Part shown: piece by piece, positions 1-5,215 of the stretch | Layout: every line of letters starts with the position of its first letter | Numbering within the stretch: the first letter of the stretch is position 1 | Assembly: GCA_016234425.1 (NCBI GenBank) | Contig: JACRCA010000017.1 | Location: 1 to 5,216, forward strand | Source: Deltaproteobacteria bacterium | GTDB lineage: Bacteria > Desulfobacterota > SM23-61 | Length of the DNA stretch: 5,216 bases | Direction of reading: 5' to 3' | Notes under the pieces: model-generated | Databases searched by the model: none | Told to the model about the DNA's origin: nothing | The model's input: only the letters and a program-made list of their open reading frames with translations | Program-made: the position numbers and the translations under genes

Positions 1-854
1 GATGCGCGTGTCCCGTACAACACGATGGACGTCGTTTGCGGGTTTTCAGACAAGACGGTTTTTACGAATCCGTTTTCGTTCAGGGTAGCTATAACATAGG
101 CCTGTTTGAGCACTTGGGTCAGCGGGGAATCAATCAGACGGTAAAGCAATGCGTTCGCTTTGGCTTCCCTTTCCAGAAGCTCTACTTTCTTCCCCCAATC
201 CTCTACTTTATTCCCCAAATTTTCTGCTTTCTTTCCCCAATCCTCTACTTTCTTCCCGTAATCTTCTACTTTGTTCCCCCAATCCTCAACGGTTTTGTGC
301 ATCGCCCAAATCCGTTTATCCAGCTCGTCGAATTTCCCCTGGTAGCTTTCCTTCAGGGTTTTGGTTTCCCCAAAAGTCCTCTGGGCGAAGTACTTGCTCT
401 CTTCAAAACGGCCCAGCAGGTTTTGCACGTCCATCTGCAGCTTATCCAGTCGAGCCCCCAGGTCTGCCTGGTAGCGCCGCATGGGCTGACTGGTGGTCTC
501 CATCTCCTTCTCAAAAGAATCGATCCTAGCCTTACTTTCCTTTTCAAAGGAACCCATCTTGGCCCTGGTTTCCTTCTCCAAGAAATTGATCTTGGCCTTG
601 GTTTCCGCGCCTAGCGCGCTCATCTGTGCCCGCAGGTCATCGGATCTTTTTGCCAAAGAATCCATCTTGCCGGAGAGATTCTTTATTTCCATGTTTAGAT
701 CGTAAATGTTCCGCTGCAAAGCCAGCAGTTGGTTGTGGCTTTTATCCATGTCGCGCTGAAGGGTTTCTAAGTCTCTGGGAGTGGCGCACCCCATGAAGGT
801 CAAAAGAGAAGCAATGATGAAGGCCAGGAGAAACGCTTTAAATTTTGGTCTCAT
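1..854 (-). CDS. Coiled-coil repeat lipoprotein in the YbgF/CpoB position, 3' end outside window
   Basis: Open frame of 284 codons from ATG at 854, without a stop before the window edge. Residues 1-23 form a lipoprotein signal: basic start (MRPKFK), hydrophobic core, then FMGC with Cys23 as the likely lipidated residue (Phe at -3 is not the usual Leu). Residues 27-80 look helical and Leu-rich and resemble the N-terminal coiled coil of YbgF-type proteins. Residues 84-116 are three 11-residue repeats (ETKAKINFLEK type). Residues 189-223 are five 7-residue repeats (VEDWGKK type) with Val and Trp at a/d spacing. Residues 224-284 are not recognised, and no TPR, the usual C-terminal part of CpoB, is visible. 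It follows pal by 69 bases. The start has no good Shine-Dalgarno, but no other start codon gives a better signal peptide. By position it may be an envelope partner of Tol-Pal, tethered to the outer or inner membrane. The gene is real with good confidence; its function is inferred from context only. Confidence 0.82.
   Translation of the reverse strand, partial: MRPKFKAFLLAFIIASLLTFMGCATPRDLETLQRDMDKSHNQLLALQRNIYDLNMEIKNLSGKMDSLAKRSDDLRAQMSALGAETKAKINFLEKETRAKMGSFEKESKARIDSFEKEMETTSQPMRRYQADLGARLDKLQMDVQNLLGRFEESKYFAQRTFGETKTLKESYQGKFDELDKRIWAMHKTVEDWGNKVEDYGKKVEDWGKKAENLGNKVEDWGKKVELLEREAKANALLYRLIDSPLTQVLKQAYVIATLNENGFVKTVLSENPQTTSIVLYGTRA
186..290 (-). repeat. Five tandem 21-bp repeats encoding VEDWGKK-type heptads
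   Basis: Five in-frame 21-base units (290-270, 269-249, 248-228, 227-207, 206-186) encode VEDWGNK, VEDYGKK, VEDWGKK, AENLGNK and VEDWGKK. Val/Ala and Trp/Tyr/Leu recur at i and i+3 as in coiled-coil a and d positions, while Gly recurs at the next position, which is unusual for a stable coiled coil. The units differ by a few bases, so this is a diverged array rather than a fresh expansion. Confidence 0.9.
507..605 (-). repeat. Three tandem 33-bp repeats encoding 11-residue (hendecad-like) units
   Basis: Residues 84-94, 95-105 and 106-116 of the lipoprotein read ETKAKINFLEK, ETRAKMGSFEK and ESKARIDSFEK. Each unit has Ala at position 4, Ile/Met at position 6 and Leu/Phe at position 9, with the rest charged. 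An 11-residue period fits hendecad coiled coils, which have little or right-handed supercoil. The three DNA copies are clearly similar but not identical. Confidence 0.85.
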
Positions 855-873
855 GGAATCAAATGGATGAGAA

Positions 874-909
874 GCGCAGCTCTCCCCACTACTTTGAGAA
901 GAGCTCCGC
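874..909 (-). other. Inverted repeat in the gap between pal and the last gene
   Basis: Bases 874-883 (gcgcagctct) and 900-909 (agagctccgc) can pair as 6 bp plus 3 bp around one G-G mismatch on the minus strand, with a 16-base loop. No run of T follows in the direction of transcription, so it does not look like an intrinsic terminator. It could be an mRNA processing or stability hairpin that sets pal and downstream expression apart. It sits in the 69-base gap, where no other feature is visible. It may be chance. Confidence 0.3.
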
Positions 910-923
910 AAGATCGTTTAGCC

Positions 924-1643
924 CTATTTCATCTGGACGAATTCATCCCGACGATTCTTGGAGCGGGCTTCTTCCGTATGGCCAGGATCCAAAGGTCTCT
1001 CTTCACCATAACTGATGGTGGAAACCTTTGCGGGGGAAACACCCAGCCCTTCTAAATATCTCTTGGCGCTATTGGCTCGCCGTTCGCCCAGAGCTAAGTT
1101 GTATTCATTCGTCCCGATCTCGCAAGCGTGACCTTCGATCTGGATCTTGGCCGCGGGATTCTTGGAGATCCAAGAGGCAACCTTCTCTAAATTTTCCTTG
1201 GCCTTGCTGGAGAGGTTGTAATCATCGAAAGCAAACTGGATCCGCAGGCCTGCCAGGTCCATGGGCGTGGGTTTTTCCTCGGGCTTGGCCACTACCTCGG
1301 GCTTGGCCTCGGGCTTGGCCTCCTCCGGCTTGGCTGCCACCTCGGGCTTGGCCTCCTCCGGCTTGGCTGCCACCTCAGGCTTGGCCTCCTCCGGCTTGGC
1401 CACCTCGGGCTTGGCCACCTCAGGCTTGGCCACCTCAGGCTTGGCCTCCTCAGGCTTGGCCTCCTTCGGCTTCTCTACTACTTTGGGCGGCTCGGGTTTG
1501 GGCTCTTCTTTCTTCGCTTCGACAACTGGTTTCGCTTCCGCCTCTTCCTTGATCACCTGTTTCTTCGCGCAGCCGGCAGCGATGAAAGCGATGGCGATGA
1601 TGGAGACCAGAACGACCAACCAGACTGACGATTTTCTAAACAT
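924..1643 (-). CDS. pal: Peptidoglycan-associated outer-membrane lipoprotein Pal
   Basis: Pal anchors the outer membrane to peptidoglycan and is the outer partner of TolB and TolA. Its 239 residues begin with a lipoprotein signal ending AAGC (Cys25). Residues 57-122 are a Lys-Pro-Glu-Ala-Val repeat linker, and residues 129-239 are an OmpA-like domain. The domain shows FAFDDYNLS, the EGH...GTNEYNLALGERRAN signature (170-191), ISYGEERP (210-217) and SKNRRDEFV (228-236), all characteristic of Pal. Two residues are odd: the usual GHADERGT reads GHACEIGT, so the Asp that contacts diaminopimelate in this family is Cys174 and the following Arg is Ile176. The Arg in GERRAN is kept. Length exceeds the roughly 170 residues of E. 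coli Pal because of the linker. A strong ribosome-binding site, AAGGAGG at 1652-1658, lies 8 bases before ATG. It is 74 bases downstream of tolB. Confidence 0.96.
   Translation of the reverse strand: MFRKSSVWLVVLVSIIAIAFIAAGCAKKQVIKEEAEAKPVVEAKKEEPKPEPPKVVEKPKEAKPEEAKPEVAKPEVAKPEVAKPEEAKPEVAAKPEEAKPEVAAKPEEAKPEAKPEVVAKPEEKPTPMDLAGLRIQFAFDDYNLSSKAKENLEKVASWISKNPAAKIQIEGHACEIGTNEYNLALGERRANSAKRYLEGLGVSPAKVSTISYGEERPLDPGHTEEARSKNRRDEFVQMK
1278..1475 (-). repeat. KPE-rich tandem repeat linker within pal
   Basis: Residues 57-122 of Pal are built from EAKPE and VAKPE pentads, plus two copies of the 11-residue unit EVAAKPEEAKP (33 bp, nearly identical). Such Pro/Lys/Glu/Ala stretches are expected to be extended and disordered or polyproline-like, so they would act as a flexible spacer between the lipid anchor and the peptidoglycan-binding domain. 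The near-identical DNA units make the length prone to change by slippage. Confidence 0.9.
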
Positions 1644-1662
1644 TCCTTTTTCCTCCTTTTTT

Positions 1663-1695
1663 AAAAAATAACCTGCGAAATAGCGAAGTAGGTTA
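1663..1695 (-). other. Hairpin followed by T-run between tolB and pal (possible attenuator)
   Basis: On the minus strand TAACCT (1695-1690) and AGGTTA (1674-1669) can pair across a 15-base loop, directly followed by six T (1668-1663). The layout resembles an intrinsic terminator, but the stem is short and AT-rich, so it would be weak at best. It lies within the AT-rich 74-base gap just upstream of the pal ribosome-binding site, where it could lower or separate pal expression. No convincing promoter is visible in the gap. Confidence 0.3.
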
Positions 1696-1717
1696 ATAAA
1701 AAATCTTTTTTCTCGCC

Positions 1718-3079
1718 TTATTCTTTAAATCGTGGAGACCAATTGGGATATGTATCACCTCCCTTCTGAAATGTCAACCTTTTTATGCGAGTGCCCTCGG
1801 CGTCCATTAAAAAAATATGTGGCCCTCCGTACCGGATTGAACTAAAAACCAGATGCCGCCCATCCGGCGACCAGGAGGGCGTTTCACACCGCTCCAGGTT
1901 AGCCGTTAAAATCCTGAAATCCGAGCCATCCGGGCGAATCGTGCAGATGTTGTGATTCCCCTCGATTAAGGAATCAAAAGCGAGGCGATCCCCTCGGGGA
2001 GACCAGGCCGGATGGGTATTGTAATTTCCCTCGAAGGTCAACCGCTGAACATTTTGTCCGTCTGCATCCATGATGTAAATCTGAGGGTTGCCTCCCCGAT
2101 TGGAGACGAAAGCGATCTTTTTGCCGTCCGGCGACCAGGCGGGAGAAACATCGATAGCCGGGTGATCGGTCAGTCGAAGCAAGCCTGTACCGTCTGGACG
2201 GATGGTGTATATCTCCGGATTTCCATCCTTGCTTAAAGTAATGGCAATTTTTTGGCCATCGGGTGACCAGGAGGGAGAGATATTCAGCCCGGGATAGTGA
2301 GAAAACCTGCGTTCCTCTCCGGTGCGCAGATCTTTGATGTAAAGATCGGAATTGCCTGCTTTGTAGGAGGTAAAGGATATCTTTGTTCCGTCGGGAGAAA
2401 ATCGGGGGGAAAGGCAGATAGATTGATGCCGAGTAACCTGGGTCACGTTTCTCCCGTCATAATCCATCAGGTAGATTTCCTTGTTCCCCGTGACCTTGGA
2501 AACATAGACGATCTTCGTCAGGAAGAATCCATGTTCGCCGGTAAGCGCAAAGATGATCTCATCGGCAAAACGGTGGACTACGCGCGACAAGTCCGTGATC
2601 TCCCCGATGTACCGACGGCCCACGATCAGCTCTTTCTTCACCACATCGTAAAGGCGCGCCTCCAGGATTAGGGAGCGGTCTTTATAGCTGACCTCTCCCA
2701 ATACCAGTGCTTCTGCGCCGATGTTCGCCCAGCTGCGATAGTCGATGGACTCGGAGGGCTTGGCAGCGGGCACTTGAGCAGCTACCGAGGAAGATCCCTT
2801 CGGCAAAGCGCGAACCGTGTTCTCCGCGAAGGTCCTGGGGTCGATGAACGCGAAGAAGCCAGAGATGTTTAAATCATTGATCAGAATCTCCGTGGCCCGC
2901 TCTCCCAGCTTCATCTCTTCATTGGTAAAGATGGGAGTCTTGAAGGGAGAGATGGCAATGGGAAACTTGCGAAACGAGGGAGAGCGAATGTCGATGTAAA
3001 CTTTGGCCCCTACGGACCCACCCAGAATACTTAGAAAAAAGAGGAGAACCAGCAAAAAGGTAAGACTCTTCTTGACCAT
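1718..3079 (-). CDS. tolB: Tol-Pal periplasmic beta-propeller protein TolB
   Basis: TolB is the periplasmic partner that binds Pal and is released by TolA. The 453 residues are close to the family's usual length of about 430. Residues 1-25 are a Sec signal peptide (MVKK start, hydrophobic core, likely cleavage after SVGA). Residues 26-185 are the TolB N-terminal domain (KVYIDIRSP, FPIAISPF, NDLNISGFFAFID, LVLGEV). Residues 93-111 in it are a low-complexity Ser/Ala/Pro stretch. Residues 187-453 form the propeller: SPRFSPDG (224), SPSWSPDG (268), SPAWSPDG (312), HPAWSPRG (356), TPSWSPDG (400) and YPNWSPRF (444), spaced exactly 44 residues. The protein stops just after the last motif, as in E. 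coli TolB, where this strand closes the ring with the N-terminal blade. It follows tolA by 9 bases containing GGCGGAG (3082-3088), which supports this ATG and suggests translational coupling. Confidence 0.97.
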   Translation of the reverse strand: MVKKSLTFLLVLLFFLSILGGSVGAKVYIDIRSPSFRKFPIAISPFKTPIFTNEEMKLGERATEILINDLNISGFFAFIDPRTFAENTVRALPKGSSSVAAQVPAAKPSESIDYRSWANIGAEALVLGEVSYKDRSLILEARLYDVVKKELIVGRRYIGEITDLSRVVHRFADEIIFALTGEHGFFLTKIVYVSKVTGNKEIYLMDYDGRNVTQVTRHQSICLSPRFSPDGTKISFTSYKAGNSDLYIKDLRTGEERRFSHYPGLNISPSWSPDGQKIAITLSKDGNPEIYTIRPDGTGLLRLTDHPAIDVSPAWSPDGKKIAFVSNRGGNPQIYIMDADGQNVQRLTFEGNYNTHPAWSPRGDRLAFDSLIEGNHNICTIRPDGSDFRILTANLERCETPSWSPDGRHLVFSSIRYGGPHIFLMDAEGTRIKRLTFQKGGDTYPNWSPRFKE

Positions 3080-3088
3080 ATCTCCGCC

Positions 3089-3967
3089 TTAGAAGTCCGA
3101 AGGTTTAAACCGAACACCCAAGTCAAATTTATCCTCCTCCATTCCTGGGGGCAATGGAGGGAGAGGGTTGGCCTTCTTGATCGCCCGCAGGGCAGATTCG
3201 TCCAGGTAATGGTTACCGGATTTCTTCTCGAACTGGATGTCTTCAATCTGCCCATCCTTAGCGATGCGGATAGCAATGATTGTCTCTAAGTCCTTCTTCC
3301 CCCCGAGAGCTTCTTCCGGGAGGACCCAGACGCTGCGGATGCGCTGCCAGAGAAGATTGTAGTAAAGCTTGAACTTGATGGACATGATCCCGGAAGATGC
3401 CCCACCTGTGGCGGCCTCGCTCGCCGCCACAGCCCCAGAACTTCCGATGGTGACGCGCTGGCGAATTCCCTCGATGGCCGAGCTCAATTGCCGGACTTCC
3501 TTCTCGCTGCGGAGGCGTTCGATAGCTGTATCGATGCTCTTACTCTCCCGGCGCTGGCGAATGCTTTCGATGGCTGTATCGATGCTCTCACTCTCCCGGC
3601 GCTGGCGAATGCGGGCGATCGCCTCCTCGATCTTCTTCTCCGTATCATCTTGGGAGGGGGAAAGGGAGATCGGTTTTCCTTTTTCTTTACCTTTCGCCCG
3701 CCCCCCCACTGGAGGCGACTTTGAGGGCGCAGCTTCGGGGGAAGGCTTACGCACTTCTTCACGGACCGGGGGAAAATTCGCCGGAGCTTCCACCAGGCGC
3801 ACGGAATATACCGGAGAGTAAAAGGTCCTGGAAGAAGCCAAATTCGGAAGGAAGAACATGGCCGAGATGACCACCATGTGCAGGAGCAAGGAGATGAGGA
3901 TCATCCCTTCGATTCGCGGATTCTTCGAGAGGCTGCGCCAAACATCGATGTTGGGAGAAGTTTTCAT
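3089..3967 (-). CDS. tolA: TolA-like energy transducer with TonB-type C-terminal domain
   Basis: This inner-membrane-anchored periplasmic protein passes TolQR force to TolB and Pal. The 292 residues hold a short cytoplasmic N-terminus, one transmembrane helix (about 22-41), a Pro/Lys-rich segment (64-104), a charged helical region of four 16-residue repeats (116-171), a Gly/Ala/Ser hinge (174-193), and a TonB/TolA C-terminal domain (197-292). The last shows YYNLLWQRIRSVWVLPEE, IAIRIAKDGQIEDIQFEKKSG, LDESALRAIKKANPLPPLP and a final FDLGVRFKP. E. coli TolA is longer (about 420 residues), with a long Ala/Lys/Glu helix that is much shorter here. The ATG overlaps the tolR stop as ATGA and has only a weak GGAG next to it, so translation is probably coupled to tolR. 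Sequence alone could not separate TolA from TonB; the position between tolR and tolB supports TolA. Confidence 0.92.
   Translation of the reverse strand: MKTSPNIDVWRSLSKNPRIEGMILISLLLHMVVISAMFFLPNLASSRTFYSPVYSVRLVEAPANFPPVREEVRKPSPEAAPSKSPPVGGRAKGKEKGKPISLSPSQDDTEKKIEEAIARIRQRRESESIDTAIESIRQRRESKSIDTAIERLRSEKEVRQLSSAIEGIRQRVTIGSSGAVAASEAATGGASSGIMSIKFKLYYNLLWQRIRSVWVLPEEALGGKKDLETIIAIRIAKDGQIEDIQFEKKSGNHYLDESALRAIKKANPLPPLPPGMEEDKFDLGVRFKPSDF
3455..3622 (-). repeat. Four 16-residue (48-bp) helical repeats in the TolA stalk
   Basis: Units start at Ala116, Ala132, Ala148 and Ala164, with the pattern AI(A/E)xIRQRRESxSIDT. The middle part, 3515-3610, holds two copies (IRQRRESESIDTAIES and IRQRRESKSIDTAIER) that are nearly identical in DNA. 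The third copy is diverged and the fourth keeps only AIEGIRQR. The spacing and charge pattern fit an amphipathic or charged single helix spanning part of the periplasm. Confidence 0.85.
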
Positions 3968-4377
3968 CTCCGTGTTTCCAGGGGCTCCGTGACCATGCCG
4001 AGCTTTTCGATTCCGGCATTCTTGATCTCGGCCATCATCTGCACCACAAACCCGTAAGGGACGGTGCGGTCCGCCCGCAGGAGGACCTCCTTGTTGAGCT
4101 TGGCAGCCGCCGTCCGCTCCAACCGCCGGCGGAGCAAGAGGGGGTCCACTTTCTCCTGATTGACGAATACTTCCCGCTTGCTGGTAATGGTGATGACCAA
4201 GCGTTCTTCTTGGCCTTCTATAGGCCTGGAAGTCGTTTGCGGAAGGTCCACGTCGAGGCCTTGCTGCATCATCGGAGCCGTGACCATAAAGATGATCAAC
4301 ATGACCAGGATTACATCCACCAGGGGAGTGACGTTGATGTCGGACATGGGCCGGTTTTCACTTTTTGACCCCTGCAT
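3964..4377 (-). CDS. tolR: Tol-Pal motor protein TolR (ExbD/TolR family)
   Basis: TolR is a motor subunit with TolQ, coupling the proton gradient to conformational change. The 137 residues match the family's usual length. A short cytoplasmic N-terminus carries the SDINVTPLVDVILVMLIIF signature (12-30), in which Asp21 is the conserved proton-relay Asp in the single transmembrane helix (about 17-35). Residues 42-137 form the periplasmic domain (DVDLPQTTS, LVITITSKREVFVNQE, VLLRADRTVPYGFVVQMM, AGIEKLGMVTEP), typical of ExbD/TolR. AAAGGTAGG at 4385-4393 lies 7 bases before the ATG, within the 26-base gap after tolQ. The stop overlaps the tolA start by 4 bases. ExbD would be the alternative, but tolB and pal in the same operon favour TolR. 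Confidence 0.96.
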   Translation of the reverse strand: MQGSKSENRPMSDINVTPLVDVILVMLIIFMVTAPMMQQGLDVDLPQTTSRPIEGQEERLVITITSKREVFVNQEKVDPLLLRRRLERTAAAKLNKEVLLRADRTVPYGFVVQMMAEIKNAGIEKLGMVTEPLETRR

Positions 4378-4403
4378 AATAAAACCTACCTTTTAAAGCA
4401 GTA

Positions 4404-5171
4404 TTAGGACTTTAAAAAATGTCGCTTTACGATGTTCAACAACTCGGCAGAAAAGTTTTCCATCTCCGCGCTCAATACTTTGATCCGGTTGATGTAATAA
4501 TTATAAGCCACCACTGCCGGAATCGCCGCCGCCAGCCCTGCCGCCGTAGCAATGAGGGCCTCCGATATGCCCGGGGCGACCACGGCCAGGGTGGCCGAAC
4601 CCCGCACCCCGATTCCCCGGAAGGCATCCATGATGCCCCAGACCGTGCCGAAGAGGCCGATGAAGGGAGTCGTGGAACCCGTTGTGGCCAAGAATCCCAA
4701 AGCCCGCTCCAACTTGGTCAGTTCCGAGGTCGTGGCCTGACGCATGGCCCGGCTGATGTTGTCCACCCCGCTCAGCTCGATGTTCAAGGAAGTTGGATCT
4801 CCCAGTTTCCGGGGACTTTCCGGGTTAGACATGGCCTGGCTGAGTTTGTTCAGCTCTACATACCCTGCGCGAAATACCTCAGCCGTGGGACTGTAGCGGA
4901 GTTTTTTCGAATCCGCATAGATGTTGGAGAGTTGTTTTCCCTCCCAGAAGATGCGCAAGAAGGCTCTGGATTCTTTTTCCGCCCGCTTTATCAGATGGAG
5001 CTTGGAGAAGATAATAGCCCAGGAGAGGATGGAAAAAAAGAGCAGGATGATAAGGACAATCTTGACCACCGGGCCAGAGTAGAGGACCAGTTCTACCACG
5101 CTTCCCCGAAATCCTCCTCCCATGCCCTCCGAGAAAAGTTGCCCTAAAATTAAAAGAGTAATTGCGGTCAA
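4404..5171 (-). CDS. tolQ: Tol-Pal motor protein TolQ (MotA/TolQ/ExbB proton channel family)
   Basis: TolQ forms the inner-membrane proton channel around TolR. The 255 residues are slightly longer than E. coli TolQ (about 230). Transmembrane helix 1 is at about 35-55 (SGPVVKIVLIILLFFSILSW), helix 2 at about 158-181 and helix 3 at about 202-226. Family signatures are seen: TTPFIGLFGTVWGIMDAFRG (167-186) and APGISEALIATAAGLAAAIP (199-218), whose small residues and Thr209 line the proton path in this family. The cytoplasmic loop (about 56-157) has an extra stretch near 111-137 relative to E. coli. The start is taken as TTG at 5171, because AAGGGGGG sits 4 bases upstream. An internal ATG at 5123 (residue 17), with GGAGG only 2 bases away, is less likely. 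The frame is open to the window edge, so a start further upstream is not excluded. Confidence 0.95.
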   Translation of the reverse strand: MTAITLLILGQLFSEGMGGGFRGSVVELVLYSGPVVKIVLIILLFFSILSWAIIFSKLHLIKRAEKESRAFLRIFWEGKQLSNIYADSKKLRYSPTAEVFRAGYVELNKLSQAMSNPESPRKLGDPTSLNIELSGVDNISRAMRQATTSELTKLERALGFLATTGSTTPFIGLFGTVWGIMDAFRGIGVRGSATLAVVAPGISEALIATAAGLAAAIPAVVAYNYYINRIKVLSAEMENFSAELLNIVKRHFLKS

Positions 5172-5215
5172 CGATCCCCCCTTTCCAGTCCAAAAAATAT
5201 CTTTTCTTTTCCAAT
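5168..5215 (-). CDS. Possible 3' end of an upstream gene overlapping the tolQ start
   Basis: A frame entering from the window edge gives 15 codons (ending IFFGLERGDR) and a TGA that overlaps the tolQ start as TTGA. This is the same 4-base overlap style as tolR-tolA. In many proteobacteria a thioesterase gene (ybgC) or another gene precedes tolQ, but these few residues cannot identify it. A frame this short is open by chance about half the time. Confidence 0.25.
   Translation of the reverse strand: MGKEKIFFGLERGDR
5172..5184 (-). promoter_or_regulatory. Purine-rich ribosome-binding site supporting the TTG start of tolQ
   Basis: On the minus strand AAAGGGGGGATCG leads directly into TTG at 5171. 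The G-run is an imperfect but plausible Shine-Dalgarno at 4-6 bases spacing. It is the reason for choosing TTG over the internal ATG at 5123. Confidence 0.5.

Noticed and set aside
186..290. Evenly spaced repeats that might suggest a CRISPR array
   Set aside because: The 21-base units are directly adjacent without spacers and keep the reading frame, so they are a protein repeat.
36..614. Plus-strand ORF of 192 codons with hydrophobic repeats that looks like a membrane protein
   Set aside because: It is the antisense of the VEDWGKK repeat block. The minus frame has a lipoprotein signal and coiled-coil pattern and follows pal in operon order.
1028..1671. Two plus-strand ORFs rich in Trp/Pro/Ala or Ser/Gly/Leu/Ala opposite pal
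   Set aside because: They are low-complexity shadows of the KPE linker. Pal on the other strand has clear domains and a strong ribosome-binding site.
1698..1711. Palindrome aaaaaatctttttt as an operator or terminator
   Set aside because: It is a pure A/T-run palindrome with no room for a loop and could easily arise by chance in an AT-rich gap.
4419..5147. Plus-strand ORF of 242 codons opposite tolQ
   Set aside because: No recognisable domain, Arg/Gly/His-rich shadow composition, and it lies fully across a well-supported TolQ.
3964..5171. ExbB-ExbD-TonB iron-transport energy module instead of TolQRA
   Set aside because: tolB and pal follow immediately in the same operon, and no TonB-dependent receptor is present.
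4879..5214. Minus-strand ORF of 111 codons overlapping the tolQ 5' half in another frame
   Set aside because: It overlaps the TolQ transmembrane segments in a different frame and has no family features. Its TTG start at the window edge has no visible site.
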